36,323 nucleotides of DNA from CAYNFR01 sp964396595 (GTDB lineage: Bacteria > Bacteroidota > Bacteroidia > Chitinophagales > Saprospiraceae). The stretch's first letter is position 1. Every line of letters starts with the position of its first letter. The notes beneath the pieces are model-generated. The model did not search any database. It was given only the letters and a program-made list of their open reading frames with translations, and had not been told where the DNA came from. The translations under genes were made by a program, and so were the position numbers. Location: contig CAYNFR010000033.1 in NCBI GenBank assembly GCA_964396595.1, forward strand, positions 1-36,323, read 5' to 3'. Shown in pieces: positions 9,013 through 17,387 of the stretch.

Positions 9013-10133
9013 ATGATACCTTTTGTAGAAGGTAAAAGATCGCTGGTTACGTCTCTCTGGACGGCCATCTTTATACTTTTGGCGAAAGCCTTAAAAATGG
9101 ACTCTATCTTGTGATGCTCATTTTCTCCTTGCACCATGATATTGATATTGCACTCAGCATGATCACTAAAGGACTTAAAGAAGTGATAGAATAATTCGGT
9201 AGGGACATCACCAATTTTTTCGCGCTGAAATGAAGCATCCCACACCAACCACGCTCTTCCTCCAAAATCTATTGCCACCTGCGCAAGACAATCATCCATC
9301 GGAAGCGCAAATCCATATCTATTTATACCTATTTTTTTAGCCATGGCTCGCTTAAAAGCCTTCCCTAGCGTAATGGCTGTATCTTCCACAGTGTGATGCT
9401 CATCAATATGTAGATCGCCCGTAGCATTGATAACCAAGTCAACATCACCATGTCGCGCCAGTTGATCAAGCATATGATCAAAAAAATATAAGCCCGTAGA
9501 TATGGATGATATACCTGATCCATCCAGGTTTACGGAAATTTCTATCGCTGTCTCTTTCGTTACTCTTTTGACTGAAGCCAGTCGCTTCTGGGTTTTGAGG
9601 AAAGTATATATTTTAGACCAACAATCTGCTACTTGTGCAAGATAGGCTTCCATGCCTGTCGGCACGCTGATCTGGTCAGTGCTTCCTTGATTGATAAAAA
9701 TACCTTTCGCACCTAAATTCTTTGCCAAGATAATATCCGTCCACCGATCACCAATCACAAAAGACCCACCAAGATCATAGTCGCCATCAATATAAGACTG
9801 AAGCATAGCCGTTCCGGGTTTGCGAAAAGGTGAATTATCCTTTTCAAAATGGCGATCTATAAAAACATTCGCAAAGCGCACGCCCTCGTCTTTAAAAGTA
9901 TTCATCATAAGATCTTGCAATGGCCAGAATGTATGCTCCGGAAAACTGTCCGTTCCCAATCCATCTTGATTAGTAACAAGTACTAATTCATAATCCAACT
10001 CGTCATATATCTTTGTCAGATATTTGATAACACCAGGCAAGAACCGAAATTTATGCAATGCATCTACTTGATAATCGGTATCCGGTTCGATTATTAATGT
10101 ACCATCGCGGTCAATAAAAAGTACCTTTTTCAT
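9009..10133 (-). CDS. hisB: Bifunctional histidinol-phosphatase / imidazoleglycerol-phosphate dehydratase
   Basis: A 374-residue fusion. The N-terminal HAD phosphatase (about 1-170) has the DRDGT nucleophile motif (D8, D10), VTNQDGLG, and GDRWTDI; it removes phosphate from histidinol phosphate. The C-terminal dehydratase (about 188-374) has FFDHMLDQLARHGD (218-230), DEHHTVEDTAI (244-254) and SDHAECNI, the manganese-binding histidine motifs. The loop before RKP at 104-106 lacks the cysteines that bind zinc in the enterobacterial phosphatase domain (see findings). It overlaps hisH by 4 bases and follows hisC by 12. Confidence 0.96.
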   Translation of the reverse strand: MKKVLFIDRDGTLIIEPDTDYQVDALHKFRFLPGVIKYLTKIYDELDYELVLVTNQDGLGTDSFPEHTFWPLQDLMMNTFKDEGVRFANVFIDRHFEKDNSPFRKPGTAMLQSYIDGDYDLGGSFVIGDRWTDIILAKNLGAKGIFINQGSTDQISVPTGMEAYLAQVADCWSKIYTFLKTQKRLASVKRVTKETAIEISVNLDGSGISSISTGLYFFDHMLDQLARHGDVDLVINATGDLHIDEHHTVEDTAITLGKAFKRAMAKKIGINRYGFALPMDDCLAQVAIDFGGRAWLVWDASFQREKIGDVPTELFYHFFKSFSDHAECNINIMVQGENEHHKIESIFKAFAKSIKMAVQRDVTSDLLPSTKGII

Positions 10134-10145
10134 GATGTCGTTCGA

Positions 10146-11192
10146 TTAGGTATTAGTATTAAGTCGATAATCTTTCATTGCATTGACAAGCCTTGAATTT
10201 TCTTGTTTTGTTCCCACAGTGACACGCAAGCATCCATCGCAATGCAGCTGAGAGCTGCGGTCTCTTACCACGATCCCATGCGCTACCAAATGCCCATACA
10301 AGGATTTCGGATCTGTTGTTTTCACAAGCAAAAAGTTGGCTTCAGAAGGAAAGACCTTGAGGACATAATCCATCCCTTGGATTTCTGCCGCTAGTTTCTG
10401 ACGTTCTTTAATTAGCTCTTTGATCTGCTTATTTACAATGCTTTGAGAGGACAATAAGGATAGTGCTTTGGCTTGGGCTATTTCGCTGATATTGTAAGGT
10501 GCTTTTACCTTGTTTAGCAATATAACGACATCTTCATGGGCAAAAGCCATACCAATACGCAGACCTGCTGCCCCTTGGGCTTTGCTAAACGTCTGAAGAA
10601 TGACCAGATTAGGATGGTTGGGTAGTTGATCAAGAAAGGAAGGTTCACTTGAGAATTCTGTATAGGCTTCATCAATAACTACTAGACCACGCCATGACTG
10701 TAAGATGGTGAATAAATCATGTCTAGGTATCGTATTGCCTGTTGGATTATTGGGAGAGCATAAGAATAAAATCTTGTCTTGCGCTTTTTGATTGGCGACA
10801 CATATTTTAGGAATTAGTACAAATTGTTCATTGAGGGAGATAGGATATTTCACCACATCGTTTATGTCTGCACATACTTCGTACATGCCAAATGAAGGTG
10901 TCATATATCTGATCCGATCAAAAGCCGGACGACAGAAAACTCTTATCAGTAAATCGATTATTTCGTCCGAACCATTTCCTAGAAAGATGTTTTTTGTTTC
11001 CACTTTCTTCCATCGGCTAATGGCTTTTTTTAGCTTTGTCTGATATGAGTCAGGATAGCGATTGACACCGTTGTCAAAAGGATTTTCGTTCGCATCGAGA
11101 AAGACTTCTGCCGGTGATGAAAATTCTGAACGCGCAGAACTAAAAGGTTTCAGATTGATAATGTTTGGTCGAGCTAAATTGAATATGTTCAT
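10146..11192 (-). CDS. hisC: Histidinol-phosphate aminotransferase
   Basis: A 348-residue fold-type I PLP enzyme that transaminates imidazole acetol phosphate. Visible motifs are LDANENPFD (32-40), CSPNNPTGN (145-153), VIDEAYTEF (172-180), and the PLP-binding lysine K204 in TFSKAQGAAGLRIG, which has the SKAxGxAGLRxG pattern of HisC. The start codon overlaps the hisD stop by 4 bases (ATGA), so the genes are probably translationally coupled. Confidence 0.97.
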   Translation of the reverse strand: MNIFNLARPNIINLKPFSSARSEFSSPAEVFLDANENPFDNGVNRYPDSYQTKLKKAISRWKKVETKNIFLGNGSDEIIDLLIRVFCRPAFDRIRYMTPSFGMYEVCADINDVVKYPISLNEQFVLIPKICVANQKAQDKILFLCSPNNPTGNTIPRHDLFTILQSWRGLVVIDEAYTEFSSEPSFLDQLPNHPNLVILQTFSKAQGAAGLRIGMAFAHEDVVILLNKVKAPYNISEIAQAKALSLLSSQSIVNKQIKELIKERQKLAAEIQGMDYVLKVFPSEANFLLVKTTDPKSLYGHLVAHGIVVRDRSSQLHCDGCLRVTVGTKQENSRLVNAMKDYRLNTNT

Positions 11193-12478
11193 TTGCCTTC
11201 ATTTATTCTTACGCTAACTGCCAGCGCATGTGCATCAAGTTGTTCTGCGCGTGCCATAGATTCGATGACAGGCCCTAGTTCTTGGATACCTTGTTGGCTA
11301 ATTTTTTGGAATGTAATCTTTTTTACAAAGGAATCTACAGAGACCCCGCTATAACTACGTGCAAATCCAGCTGTCGGCAACGTGTGATTCGTGCCACTAG
11401 CATAATCCCCTGCGCTCTCCGGTGTCCAATAACCTAAAAAGACCGATCCTGCATTCTGAATGTACGGTATGTACTTTTCTGGATTTTTTCGCGCTATGAT
11501 TAAGTGCTCAGGTGCATATCGATTTATAAAGCCTAGCGAATCTTCTTGTGCATTGAACTTGACAATATAAGCATTTTCTAGTGCTTTCTCAATGATCTGT
11601 CTTCGCGGTAAGACCGCAGTCATTTGTGCCAGCGCATGCGCAATAGCATCGAAATCGAGATCGTCATCTGCAACCAATACGACTTGACTATCTGGGCCGT
11701 GTTCCGCTTGCGATAAGAGATCTGCTGCGATGAATTCGACATTGGCATTTTTGTCGGCATAGACCAATACTTCGCTTGGCCCTGCCGGCATATCGATGGC
11801 AATATTATATTCTTGGGCGAGTAATTTGGCCGCAGTGACATACTGATTACCCGGACCGAAGATTTTGTCTACGGGAGAAATACTTTCAGTACCAATAGTC
11901 ATCGCTGCGACTGCTTGTGCGCCTCCTACTTTGAAAATCTTATGAATACCCGATATCGACGCTGCGTATAAAATGGCAGGATGTACCTGGCCCTTTTTAT
12001 TGGGCGGTGTGCAAAGTATGATTTCTTTACATCCCGCTATTCTCGCCGGTATACCCAGCATTAGAACAGTACTGAATAAAGGTGCAGATCCACCCGGAAT
12101 ATATAGCCCTACTCGCTCAATTCCTCTTGACTCCCGCCAGCATGTCACACCGGGACTTGTTTCAATATACACCTTACTCTCTAATTGAGCGGCGTGAAAT
12201 CGTTGAATATTGGCGACAGCCACTTCTATAGCTCGACGCAGATCCACAGACAGTTCATATTCTGCTGACTTTATCTCAGCATCAGAAACTCGAAGCTCAG
12301 CGACTTCTACTTGATCGTACTTACTAGTTAAATCTTTCAAAGCATTATCTCCCCCACTTTTTACAGCGTGAAATATTTGTTCAACTGCTTTCCTTAACTC
12401 AATAGGATTCTCAGCAGGTCTCCTACATAGACTTTGCTGTACATGGTCGTCGGGATTGATATAGCTGCGCAATTTCAT
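11189..12478 (-). CDS. hisD: Histidinol dehydrogenase
   Basis: A 429-residue zinc and NAD enzyme that performs the last two oxidations of histidine synthesis. It is full length. Visible are YIPGGSAPLFSTVLM, GNQYVTAAKLLAQ, DMPAGPSEVLV, the zinc-site region QAEHGPDSQ, APEHLII, and SAGDYASGTNHTLPT. Its start codon overlaps the hisG stop in a TAATG junction (one base shared). Confidence 0.97.
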   Translation of the reverse strand: MKLRSYINPDDHVQQSLCRRPAENPIELRKAVEQIFHAVKSGGDNALKDLTSKYDQVEVAELRVSDAEIKSAEYELSVDLRRAIEVAVANIQRFHAAQLESKVYIETSPGVTCWRESRGIERVGLYIPGGSAPLFSTVLMLGIPARIAGCKEIILCTPPNKKGQVHPAILYAASISGIHKIFKVGGAQAVAAMTIGTESISPVDKIFGPGNQYVTAAKLLAQEYNIAIDMPAGPSEVLVYADKNANVEFIAADLLSQAEHGPDSQVVLVADDDLDFDAIAHALAQMTAVLPRRQIIEKALENAYIVKFNAQEDSLGFINRYAPEHLIIARKNPEKYIPYIQNAGSVFLGYWTPESAGDYASGTNHTLPTAGFARSYSGVSVDSFVKKITFQKISQQGIQELGPVIESMARAEQLDAHALAVSVRINEGK

Positions 12479-13341
12479 TAGATGACCATTTTTTCTATCG
12501 GGACTACAAGAATTCCTTCGGCACCTAGTGCTTTGAGTTGATTAATCACTTTCCAAAAATCGTGTTCCGCTATTACGCTATGCAAAGAGCTCCAACCCTC
12601 CTCCACTAAAGGCAATACAGTCGGACTCTTCAATACCGGCAAAATCTTACTTACAGCTTGAATTTGATCATTGGGGACATTCATCAAGACATATCGGTGA
12701 TTTTTAGCTCGCATGACAGCCTCTATTCTGAAAATCAGCTGATCGATAAGAGTCTTCTTTTCTTCATTTAAGTTTTTGTTTATGGCAATGCACGCCTCCG
12801 AGTGAAGTATGATATCTTTTTCAACCAATCCATTCTTGAGCAAGGTACTACCTGAGCTGACTAAATCGCAAATCGCATCGGCTAGACCAATATTAGGTGC
12901 AATCTCAACAGACCCTGTGATAACATGAACATGTGCGTCGATTCGGTGCTTTTCTAAATACGTACGCAGGGTATGCGGATAGGATGTGGCAATCTTCTTT
13001 CCTTGTAATGATTGAATCCCTTCATACATCGCTCCTTTGGGCACAGCAATAGATAAGCGACACTTGCTTACATTTAATTTTTTTATAATTGATACATCAA
13101 CATTCTTTTCTATCAATGTATTTTCTCCAATAATGGTCATATCAACTACACCATCCTCGAGATATCCCGGTATGTCCGAATTGCGCAAAAACAATACATT
13201 GGCAGGATAATCCCTCACCGCAGTCTTAAGTTGATCACCCCCATTATCGATGCGTAAGCCTATGTCTTTGAGCAAGTACATGCTATCATCGAGCAATCTT
13301 CCTGATTTCTGTAGGGCGATGTTAATAATTGTTGACTCCAT
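12478..13341 (-). CDS. hisG: ATP phosphoribosyltransferase, long form
   Basis: The 287-residue committed enzyme of the pathway, joining ATP and PRPP. The length and the roughly 75-residue C-terminal extension mark it as the HisG long form, whose ACT-like regulatory domain binds histidine for feedback inhibition. The periplasmic-binding-protein-like catalytic core has ALQKSGRL near the N-terminus and the PRPP-binding loop within GLADAICDLVSSGSTL. It is the first enzyme gene of the operon, with its ATG 11 bases beyond the attenuator's U-tract. Confidence 0.97.
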   Translation of the reverse strand: MESTIINIALQKSGRLLDDSMYLLKDIGLRIDNGGDQLKTAVRDYPANVLFLRNSDIPGYLEDGVVDMTIIGENTLIEKNVDVSIIKKLNVSKCRLSIAVPKGAMYEGIQSLQGKKIATSYPHTLRTYLEKHRIDAHVHVITGSVEIAPNIGLADAICDLVSSGSTLLKNGLVEKDIILHSEACIAINKNLNEEKKTLIDQLIFRIEAVMRAKNHRYVLMNVPNDQIQAVSKILPVLKSPTVLPLVEEGWSSLHSVIAEHDFWKVINQLKALGAEGILVVPIEKMVI

Positions 13342-13352
13342 AGCATTTTTCT

Positions 13353-13390
13353 TAAAACAAAAAACCCGCTCACAAAGGCTGCAAGCGGGT
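13353..13390 (-). terminator. his attenuator terminator
   Basis: On the minus strand a perfect 7-bp stem, ACCCGCT (13390-13384) and AGCGGGT (13370-13364), is followed by TTTTT, G, then TTTT. It sits between the leader peptide stop and the hisG ATG, so it can stop transcription before the operon. Its 5' arm can instead pair with AGGCGGG (13431-13425) in the leader coding region, a 7-bp alternative with one G-U pair, which would act as the antiterminator. Confidence 0.88.
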
Positions 13391-13410
13391 CGATTGAATT
13401 TTATTTACAT

Positions 13411-13482
13411 TCATCTCAACAGCTCCCGCCTTGTAACCGAAGTCACATGATGATTGTTCAGATGATGAAGATTCATTTTCAT
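13411..13482 (-). CDS. hisL: his operon leader peptide
   Basis: A 23-codon ORF from ATG at 13482 to TGA at 13411, immediately upstream of the attenuator and hisG. It begins MKMNL and contains HHLNNHH at residues 6-12, four histidine codons in seven, then VTSVTRRELLR. This density of His codons ahead of a terminator and a his operon is the classic sign of ribosome-mediated attenuation. When charged tRNA-His is short, the ribosome stalls at the CAU codons and leaves the antiterminator arm free. When His is plentiful it runs to the stop and covers that arm. Confidence 0.87.
   Translation of the reverse strand: MKMNLHHLNNHHVTSVTRRELLR
13433..13446 (-). promoter_or_regulatory. UUCG tetraloop hairpin in the his leader
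   Basis: The minus strand reads GTGAC-TTCG-GTTAC directly after the last His codon of the leader. It folds to a 5-bp stem (one G-U) capped by a C(UUCG)G tetraloop, an unusually stable loop. A ribosome stalled at the His codons would cover it, so it may serve as a pause or folding element of the attenuator. Confidence 0.5.
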
Positions 13483-13517
13483 ATTGCAATGATAGTATAA
13501 AATAGTTTTACTCCATA

Positions 13518-13557
13518 ACGACTTGTCGTAAAAAATAGCTAATTAGTCTGACAAGTC
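13518..13557. promoter_or_regulatory. Nested inverted repeats between the his operon and the ABC exporter
   Basis: GACTTGTC at 13520-13527 and GACAAGTC at 13550-13557 form a perfect 8-bp inverted repeat with a 22-base gap. The left arm lies inside a smaller dyad, ACGAC-TT-GTCGT (13518-13529). A palindrome CTAATTAG (13539-13546) lies between the arms. The stretch is in the promoter region of two divergent transcription units, so an operator is plausible but unproven. Confidence 0.4.
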
Positions 13558-13604
13558 ATGATCGGTCGGTCAATAAGAATATCTTCACACCACAATCATC
13601 AATA

Positions 13605-14492
13605 ATGACTGTTTTAGAAACTAAGGATCTGACCAAGAAATATGGCCGTATCGTTGCTTTAGATCAACTGAATCTCAAAATTGAGTCAGGCAATGTATAT
13701 GGTTTACTTGGGCCTAATGGCAGTGGAAAAACAACTACACTAGGCATTATACTGAGTATACTCAAGCAAGATTCGGGAACTTACGAATGGTTTGGTGGGA
13801 TAGATGCTATTCAAGCGAGGTTAAGAATTGGAGCTATTCTTGAGACGCCCAATTTCTACCCCTACCATAATGCGATAGAAAATCTTCGGATTATTAGCCT
13901 CATAAAAAAAGTTCCAAGTAAAAATTTCGATTATTTATTAGAGAGAGTGGGACTATATGATAGGAGACATAGTGCGTTCAGAACATACAGTCTCGGCATG
14001 AAACAGCGACTCGCTATAGCCGCCACCTTGATAGGCGATCCTGAAATATTGATATTTGACGAACCCACAAACGGCCTGGATCCCCAAGGCATCTCAGAAG
14101 TTCGTGAAATCCTTAAAGAAATCGCTTCCGGCGGTAAAACGGTGCTCATGGCTTCCCACATTCTGGATGAAGTTGAGAAAATATGCAGTCACGTCGCCAT
14201 CATTAAAAAGGGTGTGCTTCTAGCGAGTGGGCCTGTGGGGACTATTCTCAGTAACGACTCCATTATAGAAATCATGGCCGGGGATAAATCGAAACTGATA
14301 GAGTACCTATCAAGAGAGTTTTCATTTACCTTAACGGCTGATCGAGTAGAATATATTGAAGGTCAAATACCTGGCCACTTCAAAGCGGAAGATATTGCTT
14401 TAACGTTGTCAAAATTTGACATGGTGCCTACCCGACTTGTGCTACGCAAGAGACGATTAGAAGAAGACTTTTTGGCCATTACGAAGGATTGA
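13605..14492 (+). CDS. ABC-2 type transporter ATP-binding protein
   Basis: A 295-residue cytoplasmic ATPase subunit of an exporter. It has Walker A GPNGSGKT (36-43), the ABC signature SLGMKQR (129-135), Walker B ILIFDEP (148-154) followed by TNGLDP, and the switch histidine in MASHILDE. The roughly 70 residues beyond the ATPase core match the C-terminal extension found in ABC-2 (CcmA/NatA-like) ATPases. The permease gene starts 4 bases after its stop. Substrate is unknown. Confidence 0.93.
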   Translation: MTVLETKDLTKKYGRIVALDQLNLKIESGNVYGLLGPNGSGKTTTLGIILSILKQDSGTYEWFGGIDAIQARLRIGAILETPNFYPYHNAIENLRIISLIKKVPSKNFDYLLERVGLYDRRHSAFRTYSLGMKQRLAIAATLIGDPEILIFDEPTNGLDPQGISEVREILKEIASGGKTVLMASHILDEVEKICSHVAIIKKGVLLASGPVGTILSNDSIIEIMAGDKSKLIEYLSREFSFTLTADRVEYIEGQIPGHFKAEDIALTLSKFDMVPTRLVLRKRRLEEDFLAITKD

Positions 14493-14496
14493 GTTT

Positions 14497-15327
14497 ATGA
14501 AAGAAAGTATCGTGCAAATAAGTAGATTGTTATCACTTGAGTATTACAAGTTTCGCAGTCATTCGACAATTCAGGTGTTGTTAGTTTTATATGTTGTACT
14601 TTTTCCAATGTATATCTTGGTGGGTAAGCAGTTCAACAGTCTCCCACCTCCCCTACCCAATAATTCTATCTTCTTCAACTTTTCTACGGTCTGGGATTGG
14701 TTAGGATACTCAGGGAGTTGGTTAGCTTTCTTTTTACTTGGTTTGGTAGCTATCTACATTGTAGTAAACGAAATAGATTACCGAACATTCCGCCAAAATA
14801 TCATCACGGGCTTATCACGAAAAGAGTTTTTTCTTTCCAAGCTATTGACGATAACCGTAATCAGCTTATTAGCTACTCTTTTTTATCTAGTGCTAGCGTT
14901 AGTTATAGGCCTTGTGCATACTAAGGAAAACAGCTGGGCATGGACTTGGGATAACAGTTGGGCTACATCCCGTTATTTTCTTATGTGCATGGGATACATG
15001 GGCTTCGGATTAGTCAGTGCTTTCTTGATTCGCAGAAGCGGATTGACCGTATTATTTTATCTTGCTTATTTTATGATGTTCGAACCCATATTGCGATGGG
15101 GGATTCATCTGCGGTTCTTCCACAATAATACAATAAACTATTACCCGGCCAATTGTCTTAAGGACATAATGCCTTTACCTGCTTATCGGATTGCCGAAAT
15201 GATACCACAGAAGGATATTGAGTTTGACTTCCTACTCTCTTATGGTCAAGCAGCAACAGGTGTTGCTGTATGGTTGATTCTGCTGCTCTCCCTTGCTTAT
15301 TATATGTATAATAGACGAGATCTATAA
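14497..15327 (+). CDS. ABC-2 type transporter permease
   Basis: A 276-residue integral membrane protein with about six hydrophobic segments: near residues 27-43, 73-90, 120-145, 160-175, 185-200 and 250-270. The cytosolic stretch NEIDYRTFRQNIITGLSRKEFF is the kind of interface region seen in ABC-2 permeases. It sits 4 bases after the ATPase gene, so the two form one exporter. The protein ends with a short basic tail. Nothing in the sequence names the substrate. Confidence 0.88.
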   Translation: MKESIVQISRLLSLEYYKFRSHSTIQVLLVLYVVLFPMYILVGKQFNSLPPPLPNNSIFFNFSTVWDWLGYSGSWLAFFLLGLVAIYIVVNEIDYRTFRQNIITGLSRKEFFLSKLLTITVISLLATLFYLVLALVIGLVHTKENSWAWTWDNSWATSRYFLMCMGYMGFGLVSAFLIRRSGLTVLFYLAYFMMFEPILRWGIHLRFFHNNTINYYPANCLKDIMPLPAYRIAEMIPQKDIEFDFLLSYGQAATGVAVWLILLLSLAYYMYNRRDL

Positions 15328-15400
15328 GAGGAGAACCATAGAATATAGCGAAGGATAATATTTTTTTCTATTATTTCATTGGTATTAATATAATATTTCC

Positions 15401-15418
15401 GAATATATGACTATATTC
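15401..15418. promoter_or_regulatory. Perfect inverted repeat upstream of the CBS-pair gene
   Basis: GAATATA-TGAC-TATATTC is a perfect 7-bp inverted repeat with a 4-base centre, ending 38 bases before the CBS gene start. It could be a regulator-binding site or an RNA hairpin near the mRNA start. There is no U-tract, so it is not a terminator for the exporter genes. Confidence 0.4.
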
Positions 15419-15456
15419 AGCCTGTTATCCTATTAATAAATCGCCAATCGATTGCT

Positions 15457-15921
15457 ATGAAAAATTTTCAAAATCATTCACTTGACGTCGAAAGTAAAAA
15501 TCTCGCCTTAGATGCTCCTAAAGTTACGGAGTATATGACGTCTAAATTAATCACTTTTACACCTCAGACTGAGATATCTGTAGCTATCACGTCGCTATTA
15601 ACTAACAAGATTACAGGTGCGCCTGTTCTTGATGAAAACGGCAAGGTGTTAGGTATGATTGATGACAAGGATTGCCTGAATGTACTAGTAAGTGGTGCAT
15701 ATAATAATCATCCCACAGCACGTGACACAGTAGCTAACTATATGTCTGATGTGCTGAGGACTATTACTGTAAATGCCAATATTATTGAAGTAGCAGAGAT
15801 TTTTATAAGTACAAAATATAAGCGTCTCTTAGTCATGGATAAGGATGGACAGTTGGCCGGTCAGATCAGTCGTCGGGATATATTACGTGCCATTGCAGAT
15901 CTGAATGCCAATACATGGTAA
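15457..15921 (+). CDS. CBS-pair domain protein
   Basis: A 154-residue protein made almost wholly of two CBS domains. The first is near residues 24-80 (VTEYMTSKLITFTPQTEI, then GAPVLDENGKVLGMIDDKDCL). The second is near 93-150 (VANYMSDVLRTITVNANI, then RLLVMDKDGQLAGQISRRDIL). CBS pairs bind adenine nucleotides and work as energy or ligand sensors. No effector domain is attached, so its partner is unknown. It is transcribed alone and converges on the tRNA nucleotidyltransferase gene with 9 bases between them. Confidence 0.88.
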   Translation: MKNFQNHSLDVESKNLALDAPKVTEYMTSKLITFTPQTEISVAITSLLTNKITGAPVLDENGKVLGMIDDKDCLNVLVSGAYNNHPTARDTVANYMSDVLRTITVNANIIEVAEIFISTKYKRLLVMDKDGQLAGQISRRDILRAIADLNANTW

Positions 15922-15930
15922 GTTACTGAT

Positions 15931-17343
15931 CTATATCTTGATCAGTCCCATTTTTTCGCCTACTTGCAGCATGTAAGCATATGCATCATTAAAGTCATTA
16001 GAAATCAAACCGTCGAGGATAGCCTCCCTTATTGCTATTTTTATATCACCGACTTGCTTACTTGGACGAAGGCCAAATGTTTCCATAATTATCTCCCCAC
16101 TGATCGGTGGTTCCCAGTTGCGCAAATGATCTTTTTGTTCGATTTCCAGCATTTTCGCTTTGACCATCTCATAGTTAGCACGATACTTCATTTTCTTAGT
16201 ATCATTCTTAGTGGTCACATCAGCATGACATAACAACATCAAGTCATCGATATCATCACCTGCCTCGAATAGTAAGCGACGGATAGCGGAATCCGTGATA
16301 TTTTCTTTTGTCAGGCTGATCGGACGGAGATGCAACAATACAAGTTTCTGGACAAATAGCATAGATTGGTCGAGAGGAAGCTTAAATCGCTTAAAAATCT
16401 GCGGCACCCATCTCGCTCCGAGTGTTTCATGACCATGAAATGTCCACCCATGGTTAGGATCCCATTTTTTTGTTGGAGGCTTGGCAATATCATGTAGCAG
16501 GGCGGCCCATCTGAGCCATAAATTATCGGAGACTCGCGCCACATTGTCTAACACTTCGAGCGTATGAAAATAATTGTCTTTATGCCCTTTGCCATTGATA
16601 TAATCGACACCTTGCAAGGCTTTTAACTCAGGAAATATGAGATCAATCAGCTCAGTCTCCAGCAGATAGATAAACGCCTTAGAAGGAATAGGAGAAAGAA
16701 GCATTTTATTGAGCTCAGTCGTAATCCGCTCTTGGGAGATAATCGCTATTCTATCCTTATTACGAGTAATACCTGCCAATGTATCGTCCGCTATTACAAA
16801 ATCCAATTGTGTTGCGAATCTTATTGCGCGAAGCATCCTCAACGGGTCATCTGAGAAAGTTTGATCTGGATCCAATGGTGTTTTGATAATTCTCCGTTCT
16901 AGATCCCCTAGCCCATCAAATGGATCTATTACCTCCCCAAAATGTTCATTAAGCCTTATGGCCAATGCATTAATGGTAAAATCCCGACGCTTCTGATCAT
17001 CTTCTAATGTACCTGTCGCAACTGCGGGTTTTCTACTATCAGCGCTGTATGATTCCTTTCGCGCTCCGACAAATTCAATTTCCAGATCCTCGTACTTTAA
17101 CATGGCCGTGCCGAATGTTTTAAAAACCGTCGGAGGCGCTATTCTTAATTTTTGAGCGGTCTTCTGCGCGATCGATATACCACTACCGACGACAGCAATA
17201 TCAATGTCTTTGGTGATCATATTCAGCAGACGATCTCTCACATATCCTCCGATAATAAAACCTTCTGATCCCTCCTCCTCCAAGGCAGACTGAATCGCCC
17301 TTATGGCAGTCCATTCCTGGTGATTAAAATCAGTGATGTACAT
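15931..17343 (-). CDS. CCA-adding-type tRNA nucleotidyltransferase with HD domain
   Basis: A 470-residue class II nucleotidyltransferase. The head domain has GGYVRD (32-37) and the catalytic acids DID (46-48). RRDFTINALA (119-128) and DPLRMLRAIRFATQ (166-179) are the conserved CCA/poly(A) polymerase signatures. An HD phosphohydrolase-type motif ALLHDIAKP lies at 281-289. It most likely builds or repairs the 3' CCA of tRNA. Poly(A) polymerase is the main alternative in this superfamily, but the HD domain and the dusB neighbour favour tRNA maturation. It lies 44 bases downstream of dusB on the same strand. Confidence 0.9.
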   Translation of the reverse strand: MYITDFNHQEWTAIRAIQSALEEEGSEGFIIGGYVRDRLLNMITKDIDIAVVGSGISIAQKTAQKLRIAPPTVFKTFGTAMLKYEDLEIEFVGARKESYSADSRKPAVATGTLEDDQKRRDFTINALAIRLNEHFGEVIDPFDGLGDLERRIIKTPLDPDQTFSDDPLRMLRAIRFATQLDFVIADDTLAGITRNKDRIAIISQERITTELNKMLLSPIPSKAFIYLLETELIDLIFPELKALQGVDYINGKGHKDNYFHTLEVLDNVARVSDNLWLRWAALLHDIAKPPTKKWDPNHGWTFHGHETLGARWVPQIFKRFKLPLDQSMLFVQKLVLLHLRPISLTKENITDSAIRRLLFEAGDDIDDLMLLCHADVTTKNDTKKMKYRANYEMVKAKMLEIEQKDHLRNWEPPISGEIIMETFGLRPSKQVGDIKIAIREAILDGLISNDFNDAYAYMLQVGEKMGLIKI

Positions 17344-17387
17344 CTGCTTAATGATTCAATATTTATCCGGAATATTACGAGCTCGAC

